DNA of 39,358 nucleotides from Chloroflexota bacterium (GTDB taxonomy: Bacteria > Chloroflexota > Dormibacteria > CF-121). The notes under the pieces were generated by a model. It had not been told where the DNA came from. It ran no database searches and worked only from the letters and a program-made list of their open reading frames with translations. Where the stretch lies: NCBI GenBank assembly GCA_005881425.1, contig VBIC01000092.1:2171-41528 (forward strand), given 5' to 3'. Positions 8,092 through 14,635 of this stretch are shown here, one piece after another (the first letter of the stretch is position 1; every line of letters starts with the position of its first letter). The position numbers and the translations under genes were made by a program.

Positions 8092-9361
8092 GGCGACGCC
8101 GCCCGAACCAGGGCAGCCATCCCGGGCTCGGAGCCGTGAATCCGGCCGACTCCAGGGCGGGGTAGACGAAGGCCGCCAGCTCGACGAGCGCGGCCTGGGC
8201 CGCTCCCTTCTGGCTCAGGACGTAAGGCTGGTGCCGGTTCTCCGCGACGTCGAAGCCGGCATCGTCGGGGATCTGTGTGATCAGGTGGCCACCCAGGTCG
8301 CCCATCGGCTCCGAAAAGTCCCACCGCTGCCTCATCTTGTTGGCGACATAGGCCAGCCTGGGTCCGTGGCCAAGCCTGCGCAGGACCTCGACCGAGCGGT
8401 ACAGGTCCTGTATCCCCGTGGCGGTGGGCGTGACCACGCAGATGATGCGGTCGGCCGTCTCCAGAATCTGCGCCTCGAACTCGCCCAGGGTTGCCGAGAG
8501 GTCGATCAGGATGAAGTGATGGCCGGCCGCACGAAGGGTCGTGACCAGCTCGGCAGCCTGGGTCAGGCCTAGCTGGGGTCCGTTGGGATTGGCCAGGCAC
8601 TTGGGCGACCCGAGGAGCACCTGCAGATTGGAGGCCTCGTGCCGCACCACGTAGTCGGCCAGCTTGTCTGGCGAGTTCGTGAAGTCGCCCAGGTAATCGA
8701 GGAGAGTGGGTTGGACCAGCCCGATGCGCAGTGAGACGTTAGCCGAGCCACGGTCGAGGTCGGCCAGCATGACCTTGAGCCGCTGCGGACGGGCCCGCGG
8801 TCCCTCCCTATACCATCCCCGCTCCGCCAGCAGACAGGCGACTTCGGTCGCCAGGGTGGTGCGGCCGGTACCTCCCTTGGCCGAGTAGAAGACGATCACC
8901 TGTGGCCCGCCGAGATAGACGGGCACCGGGAGCTGCTCCGCTGCCACGGCCGGGGGGACTGGCGCGTGGTCCGCCGCGGGCAGCTCCAAGACGCCGCCAT
9001 CGTCGTCGGCCGAGAGCTCAGGTATGTCGGATGAAGGACTCGCCGGAATGACCTCCAGACGGGAGGGTGTCAGTCTCGGCTTGGCGACGGGTCTGTCGGT
9101 GTGGAGCGAGACCGTGTACTCGATGGCAGCGCCGACCCAGTGAATCAAGGAGCGTCCCTCAGGCCGAAGCCACACGACCGCAAGGGTGATCGCGAGGATC
9201 GCCGCGGCGCCTGCTGCCTTCAGGAACAGCGGCGCCGCCAGGTGGACTGCGGCGTACGCGCCGAGCAGACCGAACAGCAGGATCGCGAGATTGCCGACGG
9301 TCAGTCCGAGGACGAACCGGTCTTGACCGTTCAGATCTTGAGGTATTCTGACGCCGCGCAT
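8081..9361 (-). CDS. PrgI-like membrane domain fused to CpaE/MinD-type ATPase
   Basis: This 426-residue protein opens the Tad operon. Residues 1-85 (RIPQDLNGQDRFVLGLTVGN, two membrane helices, then RPEGRSLIHWVGAAIEY) resemble PrgI, a small membrane protein of Gram-positive conjugation systems. A Pro/Ala-rich linker (about 100-150) leads to a ParA/MinD/CpaE ATPase with a deviant Walker A KGGTGRTT at 162-169 and a switch region LADLDRGSANVSLRIG. CpaE normally has a response-regulator-like N-terminus and localises the pilus machine. Here a membrane domain takes that place, which would tether the ATPase directly. Its ATG has GGAGGGGGGAA just upstream. The pairing with a downstream VirB4 ATPase supports a link to type IV secretion. 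Confidence 0.8.
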   Translation of the reverse strand: MRGVRIPQDLNGQDRFVLGLTVGNLAILLFGLLGAYAAVHLAAPLFLKAAGAAAILAITLAVVWLRPEGRSLIHWVGAAIEYTVSLHTDRPVAKPRLTPSRLEVIPASPSSDIPELSADDDGGVLELPAADHAPVPPAVAAEQLPVPVYLGGPQVIVFYSAKGGTGRTTLATEVACLLAERGWYREGPRARPQRLKVMLADLDRGSANVSLRIGLVQPTLLDYLGDFTNSPDKLADYVVRHEASNLQVLLGSPKCLANPNGPQLGLTQAAELVTTLRAAGHHFILIDLSATLGEFEAQILETADRIICVVTPTATGIQDLYRSVEVLRRLGHGPRLAYVANKMRQRWDFSEPMGDLGGHLITQIPDDAGFDVAENRHQPYVLSQKGAAQAALVELAAFVYPALESAGFTAPSPGWLPWFGRRRRAG

Positions 9362-9492
9362 TTCCCCCCTCCGCCTGTTGACCGCTTGGCGACGCAGTGG
9401 CCGATGCTGCCCGGACGTGGGGAGGGACGTTGGAGACCGCGCCGCGAGTTGTTGATGAAATCAGCAGCAGGCTCGTAAGCTGCCGGGGTTCG
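9362..9492. other. Intergenic leader between the Tad operon and tRNA-Lys
   Basis: These 131 bases hold no gene. They must contain the upstream signals of the minus-strand Tad operon, including the strong purine-rich ribosome binding site next to 9361. I could not find a convincing -35/-10 pair or a U-tailed terminator for the tRNA. Confidence 0.5.
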
Positions 9493-9568
9493 TGGTGCCC
9501 GCAGGAGGATTCGAACCCCCGACCAACTGATTAAGAGTCAGCTGCTCTACCAACTGAGCTATGCGGGC
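9493..9568 (-). tRNA. tRNA-Lys (anticodon CTT)
   Basis: The reverse strand folds as a full 76-base tRNA: acceptor GCCCGCA paired with TGCGGGC, D arm GCTCAGTTGGTAGAGC, anticodon loop CTCTTAA (anticodon CTT, lysine AAG), variable loop, T arm GGGGGTTCGAATCCTCC, and an encoded ACCA 3' end. The encoded CCA means no nucleotidyltransferase addition is needed for first maturation. Confidence 0.97.
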
Positions 9569-9576
9569 CAACGGCT

Positions 9577-9582
9577 ATTCTA
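9577..9582 (-). promoter_or_regulatory. Likely -10 element of the tRNA-Lys gene
   Basis: TAGAAT on the minus strand ends 8 bases before the tRNA 5' end, the spacing expected for a promoter starting transcription at or just before the tRNA. No good -35 hexamer is visible 16-18 bases upstream. Confidence 0.4.
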
Positions 9583-9639
9583 GCCAGTCGTCTTTTCGGC
9601 CCGCGGCTCACTGATGCTGTGCGATCACCCCCCTTCGTC

Positions 9640-9909
9640 TCAGCCGGCGCGCCGATGCTCGCGTGGAGACAGGACTTGTTCCGCCGAGCTCTCTGGGTTT
9701 ACCATCACGACCTGGAAGAGGTCCTCGAAATCGCAGTTGAAGAACTTCATCAGCGCCTGGCGCAGCTTGGGTCCCGGCCGGCGCGCGCCCGACTCCAGGG
9801 CCGGGATGTAGTTCTGGCTGATCGACAACTCATGAGCCAGAGCGCGCTGCGTCAGCCCCCGCTTCTCGCGCATTGCCCGCAGCCCGGTCGCCCGAACCTC
9901 CACATTCAC
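9640..9909 (-). CDS. XRE-family HTH transcriptional regulator
   Basis: This is a small DNA-binding protein of about 89 residues. LRAMREKRGLTQRALAHELS followed by ISQNYIPALESGARRPGP is a standard Cro/C1 helix-turn-helix, and the short tail has no sensor domain. The GTG at 9909 was chosen. A longer frame from ATG at 9990 would overlap folB and run through the promoter-like sequence at 9919-9947. It is transcribed divergently from folB, so it may control itself and possibly folB. The target is not known. Confidence 0.75.
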   Translation of the reverse strand: MNVEVRATGLRAMREKRGLTQRALAHELSISQNYIPALESGARRPGPKLRQALMKFFNCDFEDLFQVVMVNPESSAEQVLSPREHRRAG

Positions 9910-9918
9910 GTCACCGCC

Positions 9919-9947
9919 ATCATCACACGGCCGCGTATATTTGTCAA
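9919..9947 (-). promoter_or_regulatory. Candidate promoter for the XRE gene
   Basis: A perfect -35 TTGACA (9947-9942) is followed after exactly 17 bases by GATGAT (9924-9919) on the minus strand. A start site 6-7 bases further on would fall only a few bases before the GTG at 9909, giving a nearly leaderless message. It lies in an unusually AT-rich patch (GTATATTTGTC). Confidence 0.45.
9936..9941 (+). promoter_or_regulatory. Candidate -10 element for folB
   Basis: TATATT ends 9 bases before the folB ATG at 9951, inside the AT-rich patch shared with the divergent XRE promoter. If used, transcription would start 2-4 bases before the ATG, so folB would be almost leaderless. No convincing -35 is seen. 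Confidence 0.3.
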
Positions 9948-9950
9948 GGC

Positions 9951-10373
9951 ATGACCACCAGCCCGTCACCACGAACGCCTGATCGCTCACCGGGGAGCCC
10001 TGAAATCAGGCCCACTGGCCGGATCAGCCTTCTCGGCCTGGAGGGTTATGGACACCATGGGGACCTTCCCGCCGAGCGTGAGCTCGGGGCCCAGTTCACG
10101 CTCGACCTCGAGCTGTTGACCGATACCCGCCGGGTGGCCCGGACCGACACCCTGGCCAGGAACACGATCGACTACGTCAAGATCGAGGCGCTCGCCCGGC
10201 GGATCCTGGAGGGGAAGCCCTTTCGACTGCTTGAATCCCTCGCCGAGCACCTGGCGGCTGCGATCCTCGAGCAGCCGGGCGTCATCGAGGTCACGGTCCG
10301 CGTGACCAAGCGCCCGCCGCTGCCGCACCTTCGCGCCTTCACGGTCGAGATCACCCGCCCACTGCCCGACTGA
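9951..10373 (+). CDS. folB: Dihydroneopterin aldolase
   Basis: FolB cleaves 7,8-dihydroneopterin to 6-hydroxymethyl-dihydropterin and glycolaldehyde in folate synthesis, in the cytoplasm. The 140-residue product has the family signature ISLLGLEGYGHHGDLPAERELGAQF, with the conserved Glu after GHHG-LPAE, then NTIDYVKIEALAR, ESLAEHLAAAIL, and the C-terminal catalytic lysine region VRVTKRPPLPHLRAFTVEI. The ATG at 9951 starts about 30 residues before the conserved core, so the first ~30 Pro/Ser-rich residues are an extension. An internal start is possible, but no better one is visible. It leads a run of folate genes with folD 37 bases downstream. Confidence 0.9.
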   Translation: MTTSPSPRTPDRSPGSPEIRPTGRISLLGLEGYGHHGDLPAERELGAQFTLDLELLTDTRRVARTDTLARNTIDYVKIEALARRILEGKPFRLLESLAEHLAAAILEQPGVIEVTVRVTKRPPLPHLRAFTVEITRPLPD

Positions 10374-10410
10374 CGCGTCCCGACCGCATCCAGCCGGATA
10401 CACTCGACCG

Positions 10411-11319
10411 ATGCCGGCCCGCCTCGTCGACGGCGCAGCTCACGCGCGCGCCATCCGTGCCGAGCTCAGGCTGGCGGTGGAGCGCCTTGTCTCATCTGGG
10501 CGCCCGCCCAGGATTACGGTGGTCCAGGTGGGCGACGACCCCGCCTCGACGGTCTACGTCCGCAACAAGCAGCGGGCTGCGGAGGAGGTAGGCTTTCGCT
10601 CCTCGGTCGAGCGGCTGCCCCGCGCCGCCGCCCAGGCCGACCTCGATCAACTGCTTGATTCACTCGCCGAAACTCCCGGCCTGGACGCGATCCTGCTCCA
10701 GATGCCGCTTCCCGCCCACCTCGACGCTGACCGGGCGCTGGCGCGGATCCCGCCCCGCAAGGACGTCGACGGCCTGCATCCCTACAACGCCGGACGGCTG
10801 GCCCAGGGGACTCCCACGTTCGTCCCGGCCACCCCCCTGGGAGTCCTCGAGCTCCTCCGCCGTGAACACCTGGATCCCACCGGCCGCCACGCCGTGATCG
10901 TGGGCCGATCGCGCCTCGTTGGGCGTCCTCTAGCGCTCCTCCTCTTGCAGAACCACGCGACGGTCACGATCGCCCACTCCAGAACCAGGGACCTGCCGGG
11001 CATCACCCGCGGCGCCGACCTCCTGATCGCAGCCACCGGCAGCCCGGGCTTGATCACCGGCGGGCACGTCAAGCCGGGCGCGATCGTGATCGACGTCGGG
11101 ATCACCCGCGATCCTTCAACCAATCGATTGATTGGCGACGTCGATCGCCCCACCGTCGACCCGGTCGCGTCCGTCATCACGCCGGTACCCGGCGGGGTGG
11201 GCCCCATGACGATCGCCATGCTGCTGGTCAACACCCTGCGCGCCTACCGCCAGCAGGCCGTCCTGGAGCCGGCGGACCGGCCGACTGGCGGTCCAATCGG
11301 CCCAGGCCGTCAGGCATGA
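10411..11319 (+). CDS. folD: Bifunctional methylenetetrahydrofolate dehydrogenase/cyclohydrolase
   Basis: FolD converts 5,10-methylene-THF to 10-formyl-THF by NADP-dependent oxidation and hydrolysis. The 302-residue protein shows Tyr49-x3-Lys53 in STVYVRNKQRAAEEVG (catalytic lysine), ILLQMPLP, KDVDGLHPYNAGRL, the NADP-binding VIVGRSRLVGRPLALLLL, and the closing signature PVPGGVGPMTIAML. The length is normal apart from about 20 extra residues at the C-terminus. It sits between folB and folC in a one-carbon/folate cluster, which supports the call. Confidence 0.95.
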   Translation: MPARLVDGAAHARAIRAELRLAVERLVSSGRPPRITVVQVGDDPASTVYVRNKQRAAEEVGFRSSVERLPRAAAQADLDQLLDSLAETPGLDAILLQMPLPAHLDADRALARIPPRKDVDGLHPYNAGRLAQGTPTFVPATPLGVLELLRREHLDPTGRHAVIVGRSRLVGRPLALLLLQNHATVTIAHSRTRDLPGITRGADLLIAATGSPGLITGGHVKPGAIVIDVGITRDPSTNRLIGDVDRPTVDPVASVITPVPGGVGPMTIAMLLVNTLRAYRQQAVLEPADRPTGGPIGPGRQA

Positions 11320-11326
11320 CCGAAGC

Positions 11327-12625
11327 GTGACCTACCGGGACGCGCTCGACTACCTGACCTCCCTCGGCCGCTTCGGGATCAAGCTCGGCCTCACGCGGAC
11401 CGAAGCCCTCCTGCACGCGATGGGTGATCCGCATCATCTATTCCAGGGCGTCCACGTGGGCGGGACCAATGGCAAGGGCTCGGTCTGCGCCATGCTCTCC
11501 GCGGTCCTGCAGAAGGCGGGCTATCGCGTGGGCCTCATGCCCAAGCCACACCTCGTCTCCTATACCGAGCGCATCCAGGTCGATCAGCTCCCCATCGCGC
11601 AGGCCGACTTCGCCGCCCTCATCAGCGAGCTTCAGCCCGCCATCGCCAGGGTCGGCGCGGAGCTCGGTCCGCCCACCGAGTTCGAGATCCTGACCACGGC
11701 CGCCCTCTATTACTTCGCTCGCGCGGGAATCGACCTGCTGGTCTGCGAGGTCGGCCTCGGCGGGCGCCTCGATTCGACCAACGTCCTGAAGCTTGGCGTG
11801 AGCGTGATCACCAACGTGGCCCTCGACCACACCCAGCACCTGGGATCGACCCTGGAGGCGATCGCCGCCGAGAAGGCGGGCATCCTCAAGCCCGACGGCT
11901 TCGCCATCACGGGTGCCCGGCCGCCGGCCCTGGCGGTCGTCGAGTCCGCCGCCGCGGCCCAGGACATTCCCCTCTGGCGGCTCGGCCAGGAAGTCCAGGT
12001 CACGGCCCAGGATCGCGACTGGAGCGGCCTGATGGTCACGGTCGCGACGCCGGCCGGCGTCCAGCGCGATCTGCGCCTGCCCCTGCTCGGCATGCACCAG
12101 GCGGAGAACGCCGCCCTGGCGGTGGCCGCGATCGACGCCCTGCGCTCGCGCGGCTGGGACGTCCCGGCGGGCGCGGTCCGCGACGGCATGGCCCACGCGC
12201 GCTGGCCCGGACGCCTCGAGGTCATCGCCCGCGACCCGATCGTGCTCGTCGACGGGGGCCACAACCCGGCCGGCCTCGAGCGCGCGGTCGAAGCCGTGCG
12301 CGGCCTCTCCAGAGGCAGGCGGCTGGTCGTCGTCTTCGGCGCGATGAAGGACAAGGACCTCCCGGCGATGCTGGCCCGGATCGCCACCCTGGACGCCCCC
12401 ACCATCTTCAGCCCCATCGCGTCGGAACGCGCGGCCGACCCCAAGGCTCTCAGCGAGCTCTACGGCAGGCCCGCCTCCGCGGCCGCGACTTCCGCCCACG
12501 CCCTCTCTCTCGCCCGCGACCAGGCCGGTGCCCACGGCCTGGTGTTCGTCACTGGCTCGCTCTATCTGGTCGGTGAGGTGATCGCCCAGACGCGGGCGTC
12601 CCATTCGATGGCGCGCCCAGCCTGA
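11327..12625 (+). CDS. folC: Dihydrofolate/folylpolyglutamate synthase
   Basis: FolC adds glutamate to dihydropteroate and/or folates using ATP. The 432-residue Mur-ligase family protein has the P-loop GGTNGKGSVCAML, EVGLGGRLDSTN, ITNVALDHTQHLG with the catalytic His, EKAGILKP, and the C-terminal domain VLVDGGHNPAG followed by VVVFGAMKDKDL. The start is a GTG at 11327, 7 bases after the folD stop. Whether it does one or both reactions cannot be read from sequence alone; no separate folC is in the window. Confidence 0.95.
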   Translation: MTYRDALDYLTSLGRFGIKLGLTRTEALLHAMGDPHHLFQGVHVGGTNGKGSVCAMLSAVLQKAGYRVGLMPKPHLVSYTERIQVDQLPIAQADFAALISELQPAIARVGAELGPPTEFEILTTAALYYFARAGIDLLVCEVGLGGRLDSTNVLKLGVSVITNVALDHTQHLGSTLEAIAAEKAGILKPDGFAITGARPPALAVVESAAAAQDIPLWRLGQEVQVTAQDRDWSGLMVTVATPAGVQRDLRLPLLGMHQAENAALAVAAIDALRSRGWDVPAGAVRDGMAHARWPGRLEVIARDPIVLVDGGHNPAGLERAVEAVRGLSRGRRLVVVFGAMKDKDLPAMLARIATLDAPTIFSPIASERAADPKALSELYGRPASAAATSAHALSLARDQAGAHGLVFVTGSLYLVGEVIAQTRASHSMARPA

Positions 12626-12656
12626 GCCGCGGACTGCCGACAGCGCAGCCCAGCCC

Positions 12657-13559
12657 CTACCCGTGGGCGTCGTCGTCCGCCGGTTCCACGTGGATCACGG
12701 CGTCGCTCACCACCGGCAGCTCGCGGCGGATCCGCTCCGACACCGCGTGTCCCACCTCGTGCGCCTGGGCCAGGGTAAGGTTGCCGTCCACGTGCACGGC
12801 GACGTCGAGGAGCACGTGCTTCCCGGACTGGCGGGCGCGCAGCGCGTGGTAGCCGTGCAGCTGAGGATCGCTGGCCAGGATCCGTTCGATCGCCCGCACG
12901 GTCGAGGCATCCGGCATCGCGTCGAGCAGGACCTGCGCCGTCTGCCGGCCGGCCGAGACCGCGGTCGACCCGATGATGATCGCCACCAGGATCCCGGCCA
13001 GGGGGTCGGCCGCCTGCAGGCCGAAGCCGGCCACCAGGGAGATGCCTCCCAGCACCGCCAGCGACGCCCACAGGTCGGAGCTGAAGTGCAGCGCGTCCGC
13101 CTCCAGCGCGGCACTTCCTCCGTGCGCCCTGGACACCCGGCTCAGGTAGCGGCTGACCACGATGTCGATCACCACCGCACCCATCACCACCGCGAACGAG
13201 TACCAGGCGACGCGTACGCTCGATACCACCACCAGCCGCCGCACCGACTCGATCACGATCGCGATGCAGGTGGCGCCCAGCAGGAACATCTGGACCAGGC
13301 TGGAGACGTTCTCCGCCTTGCCGTGCCCGAAGGCGTGCTCCTCGTCGGGGGGCTTGAGCGCCGCCCGGATCCCGACGTAGGCGAAGACGCTGGCCGACAG
13401 GTCGAGGAAGGAGTGCGCGGCGTCGGCCAGGATGGCGACGCTGCCGCTGAGCAGCCCGACGGTCAGCTTGGCGATGATCAGGAGCGCGTTGACCAGCACC
13501 GAGACCAGGGCGGCCTGGGTCTTGCTGGCGGGCGCCCCGGAGCCGGCGGTCGATTCCAT
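12657..13559 (-). CDS. Cation diffusion facilitator (CDF) metal efflux protein
   Basis: This is a 300-residue inner membrane antiporter that exports divalent metal (Zn, Fe, Co or Mn). Six hydrophobic segments are followed by a C-terminal cytoplasmic metal-sensing domain (LRARQSGKHVLLDVAVHVDGNLTLAQAHEVGHAVSERIRRELP). The site-A ligands are seen as DAAHSFLD near residues 46-53 and ALHFSSD in the fifth helix. The H-x3-D pairs favour zinc-type transport over manganese (D-x2-D), but this is not decisive. It is convergent with folC (31 bases apart, no obvious terminator hairpin) and divergent from the HisC-like gene, with only 14 bases between the two start codons. Confidence 0.9.
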   Translation of the reverse strand: MESTAGSGAPASKTQAALVSVLVNALLIIAKLTVGLLSGSVAILADAAHSFLDLSASVFAYVGIRAALKPPDEEHAFGHGKAENVSSLVQMFLLGATCIAIVIESVRRLVVVSSVRVAWYSFAVVMGAVVIDIVVSRYLSRVSRAHGGSAALEADALHFSSDLWASLAVLGGISLVAGFGLQAADPLAGILVAIIIGSTAVSAGRQTAQVLLDAMPDASTVRAIERILASDPQLHGYHALRARQSGKHVLLDVAVHVDGNLTLAQAHEVGHAVSERIRRELPVVSDAVIHVEPADDDAHG

Positions 13560-13573
13560 AAAGTAAGCATCCT

Positions 13574-14635
13574 ATGCGCTCGGCTCCCACTCCGCGCGAC
13601 GCGATCCTCCGGATGCAGCCCTACGCCTGGGAGCCGCCCAGCGCCTCGATCGCGCGGGATGCGGGCGTCCCCGAGGACCAGGTGGTGCGCTTCGACACCA
13701 ACACCTTCCCCTGGCCTGGCGTCCGCCTCGACAGCCTGCCTCCGCTGGTCCTGAACGAGTACTCGGACAGCACCTACAGCGCCCTGGTCGCCCAGCTGAA
13801 CGAGTACACCGGCCTGCCGGCCACGCGGATCACGGTGGGCGCGGGCGCCGACGAGATCCTCGACCTGCTGGCCAAGGTCTACATCGGCCCGGGCGACCAC
13901 GTGGTCCAGTCGATCCCGACCTACCCCATGTTCCGGATCGTGAGCGAGATCGCGGGCGGGCTGGTGGCCGACGTCCCGTCCCAGGACCTGGCCCTGGACC
14001 GCGAGGCCTTCCTCCGCCAGGCGCAGTCCGCCCGCTTCACCTGGATCGCCAACCCGAACAACCCCACCGGCGAGCTCCTCCCGCTCGATTTCATCGAGGA
14101 CCTGGCCGCTCGCGCCGCCGGTGTGCTGGCGGTCGACGAGGCCTACTTCGAGCTCTCCGGCCTGACCGCGGTCCCGCTCATCGACCGCCACCCCAACCTG
14201 GTCGTCGTCCGCACCATGAGCAAGGGCTTCGGCCTGGCCGCGCTCCGGATCGGCTACGCCCTCGCCGGCGACGAGGTCACCAGGGCGCTCTGGCGGGTCC
14301 GCCCGCCGCTCAGCGTCAGTGTGGTCGCCGAGGCGCTCGCGGTCAAGGCGCTCGAAGACCGGGAGGCGATGCGCGACCGGGCGCGTCAGATCGTGCGGGC
14401 GCGCGAGACCATGCGCTCGGCGCTGACCGAGCTGGGTTGCGAGGTCCGCGATTCGGCCGGCAACTTCCTGCTGCTGCGGGCGGCTCCCCATGTGGCTCCC
14501 GCCCTCCTCCGCCGCGGCCTGGTGGTGCGCACCTTCCCGCCCAGCTCGCTGGCGCACGACTACATCCGGGTCACGGTGCGGGCGCCGGCGGAGAACGCCC
14601 GCCTGCTCTCGGCGCTCACCGAGCTCATCGGTTGA
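13574..14635 (+). CDS. Histidinol-phosphate aminotransferase-like PLP enzyme
   Basis: This is a class I/II fold aminotransferase of 353 residues, closest in look to HisC. It has RFDTNTFPWPGV near the N-terminus, GAGADEILDLLAKVY, WIANPNNPTGELL, AVDEAYFELSG, and the PLP lysine Lys217 in RTMSKGFGLAALRIGYALA. HisC converts imidazole-acetol phosphate and glutamate to histidinol phosphate, but the family also includes aromatic and other aminotransferases. No other his gene lies nearby, so I leave the symbol empty. Its stop overlaps the start of the molybdenum hydroxylase gene, suggesting co-translation and perhaps a shared pathway rather than histidine synthesis. Confidence 0.85.
   Translation: MRSAPTPRDAILRMQPYAWEPPSASIARDAGVPEDQVVRFDTNTFPWPGVRLDSLPPLVLNEYSDSTYSALVAQLNEYTGLPATRITVGAGADEILDLLAKVYIGPGDHVVQSIPTYPMFRIVSEIAGGLVADVPSQDLALDREAFLRQAQSARFTWIANPNNPTGELLPLDFIEDLAARAAGVLAVDEAYFELSGLTAVPLIDRHPNLVVVRTMSKGFGLAALRIGYALAGDEVTRALWRVRPPLSVSVVAEALAVKALEDREAMRDRARQIVRARETMRSALTELGCEVRDSAGNFLLLRAAPHVAPALLRRGLVVRTFPPSSLAHDYIRVTVRAPAENARLLSALTELIG

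Noticed and set aside
11438-12604. 388-codon minus-strand frame opposite folC
   Set aside because: Composition is that of an antisense shadow of folC, which has all Mur-ligase motifs.
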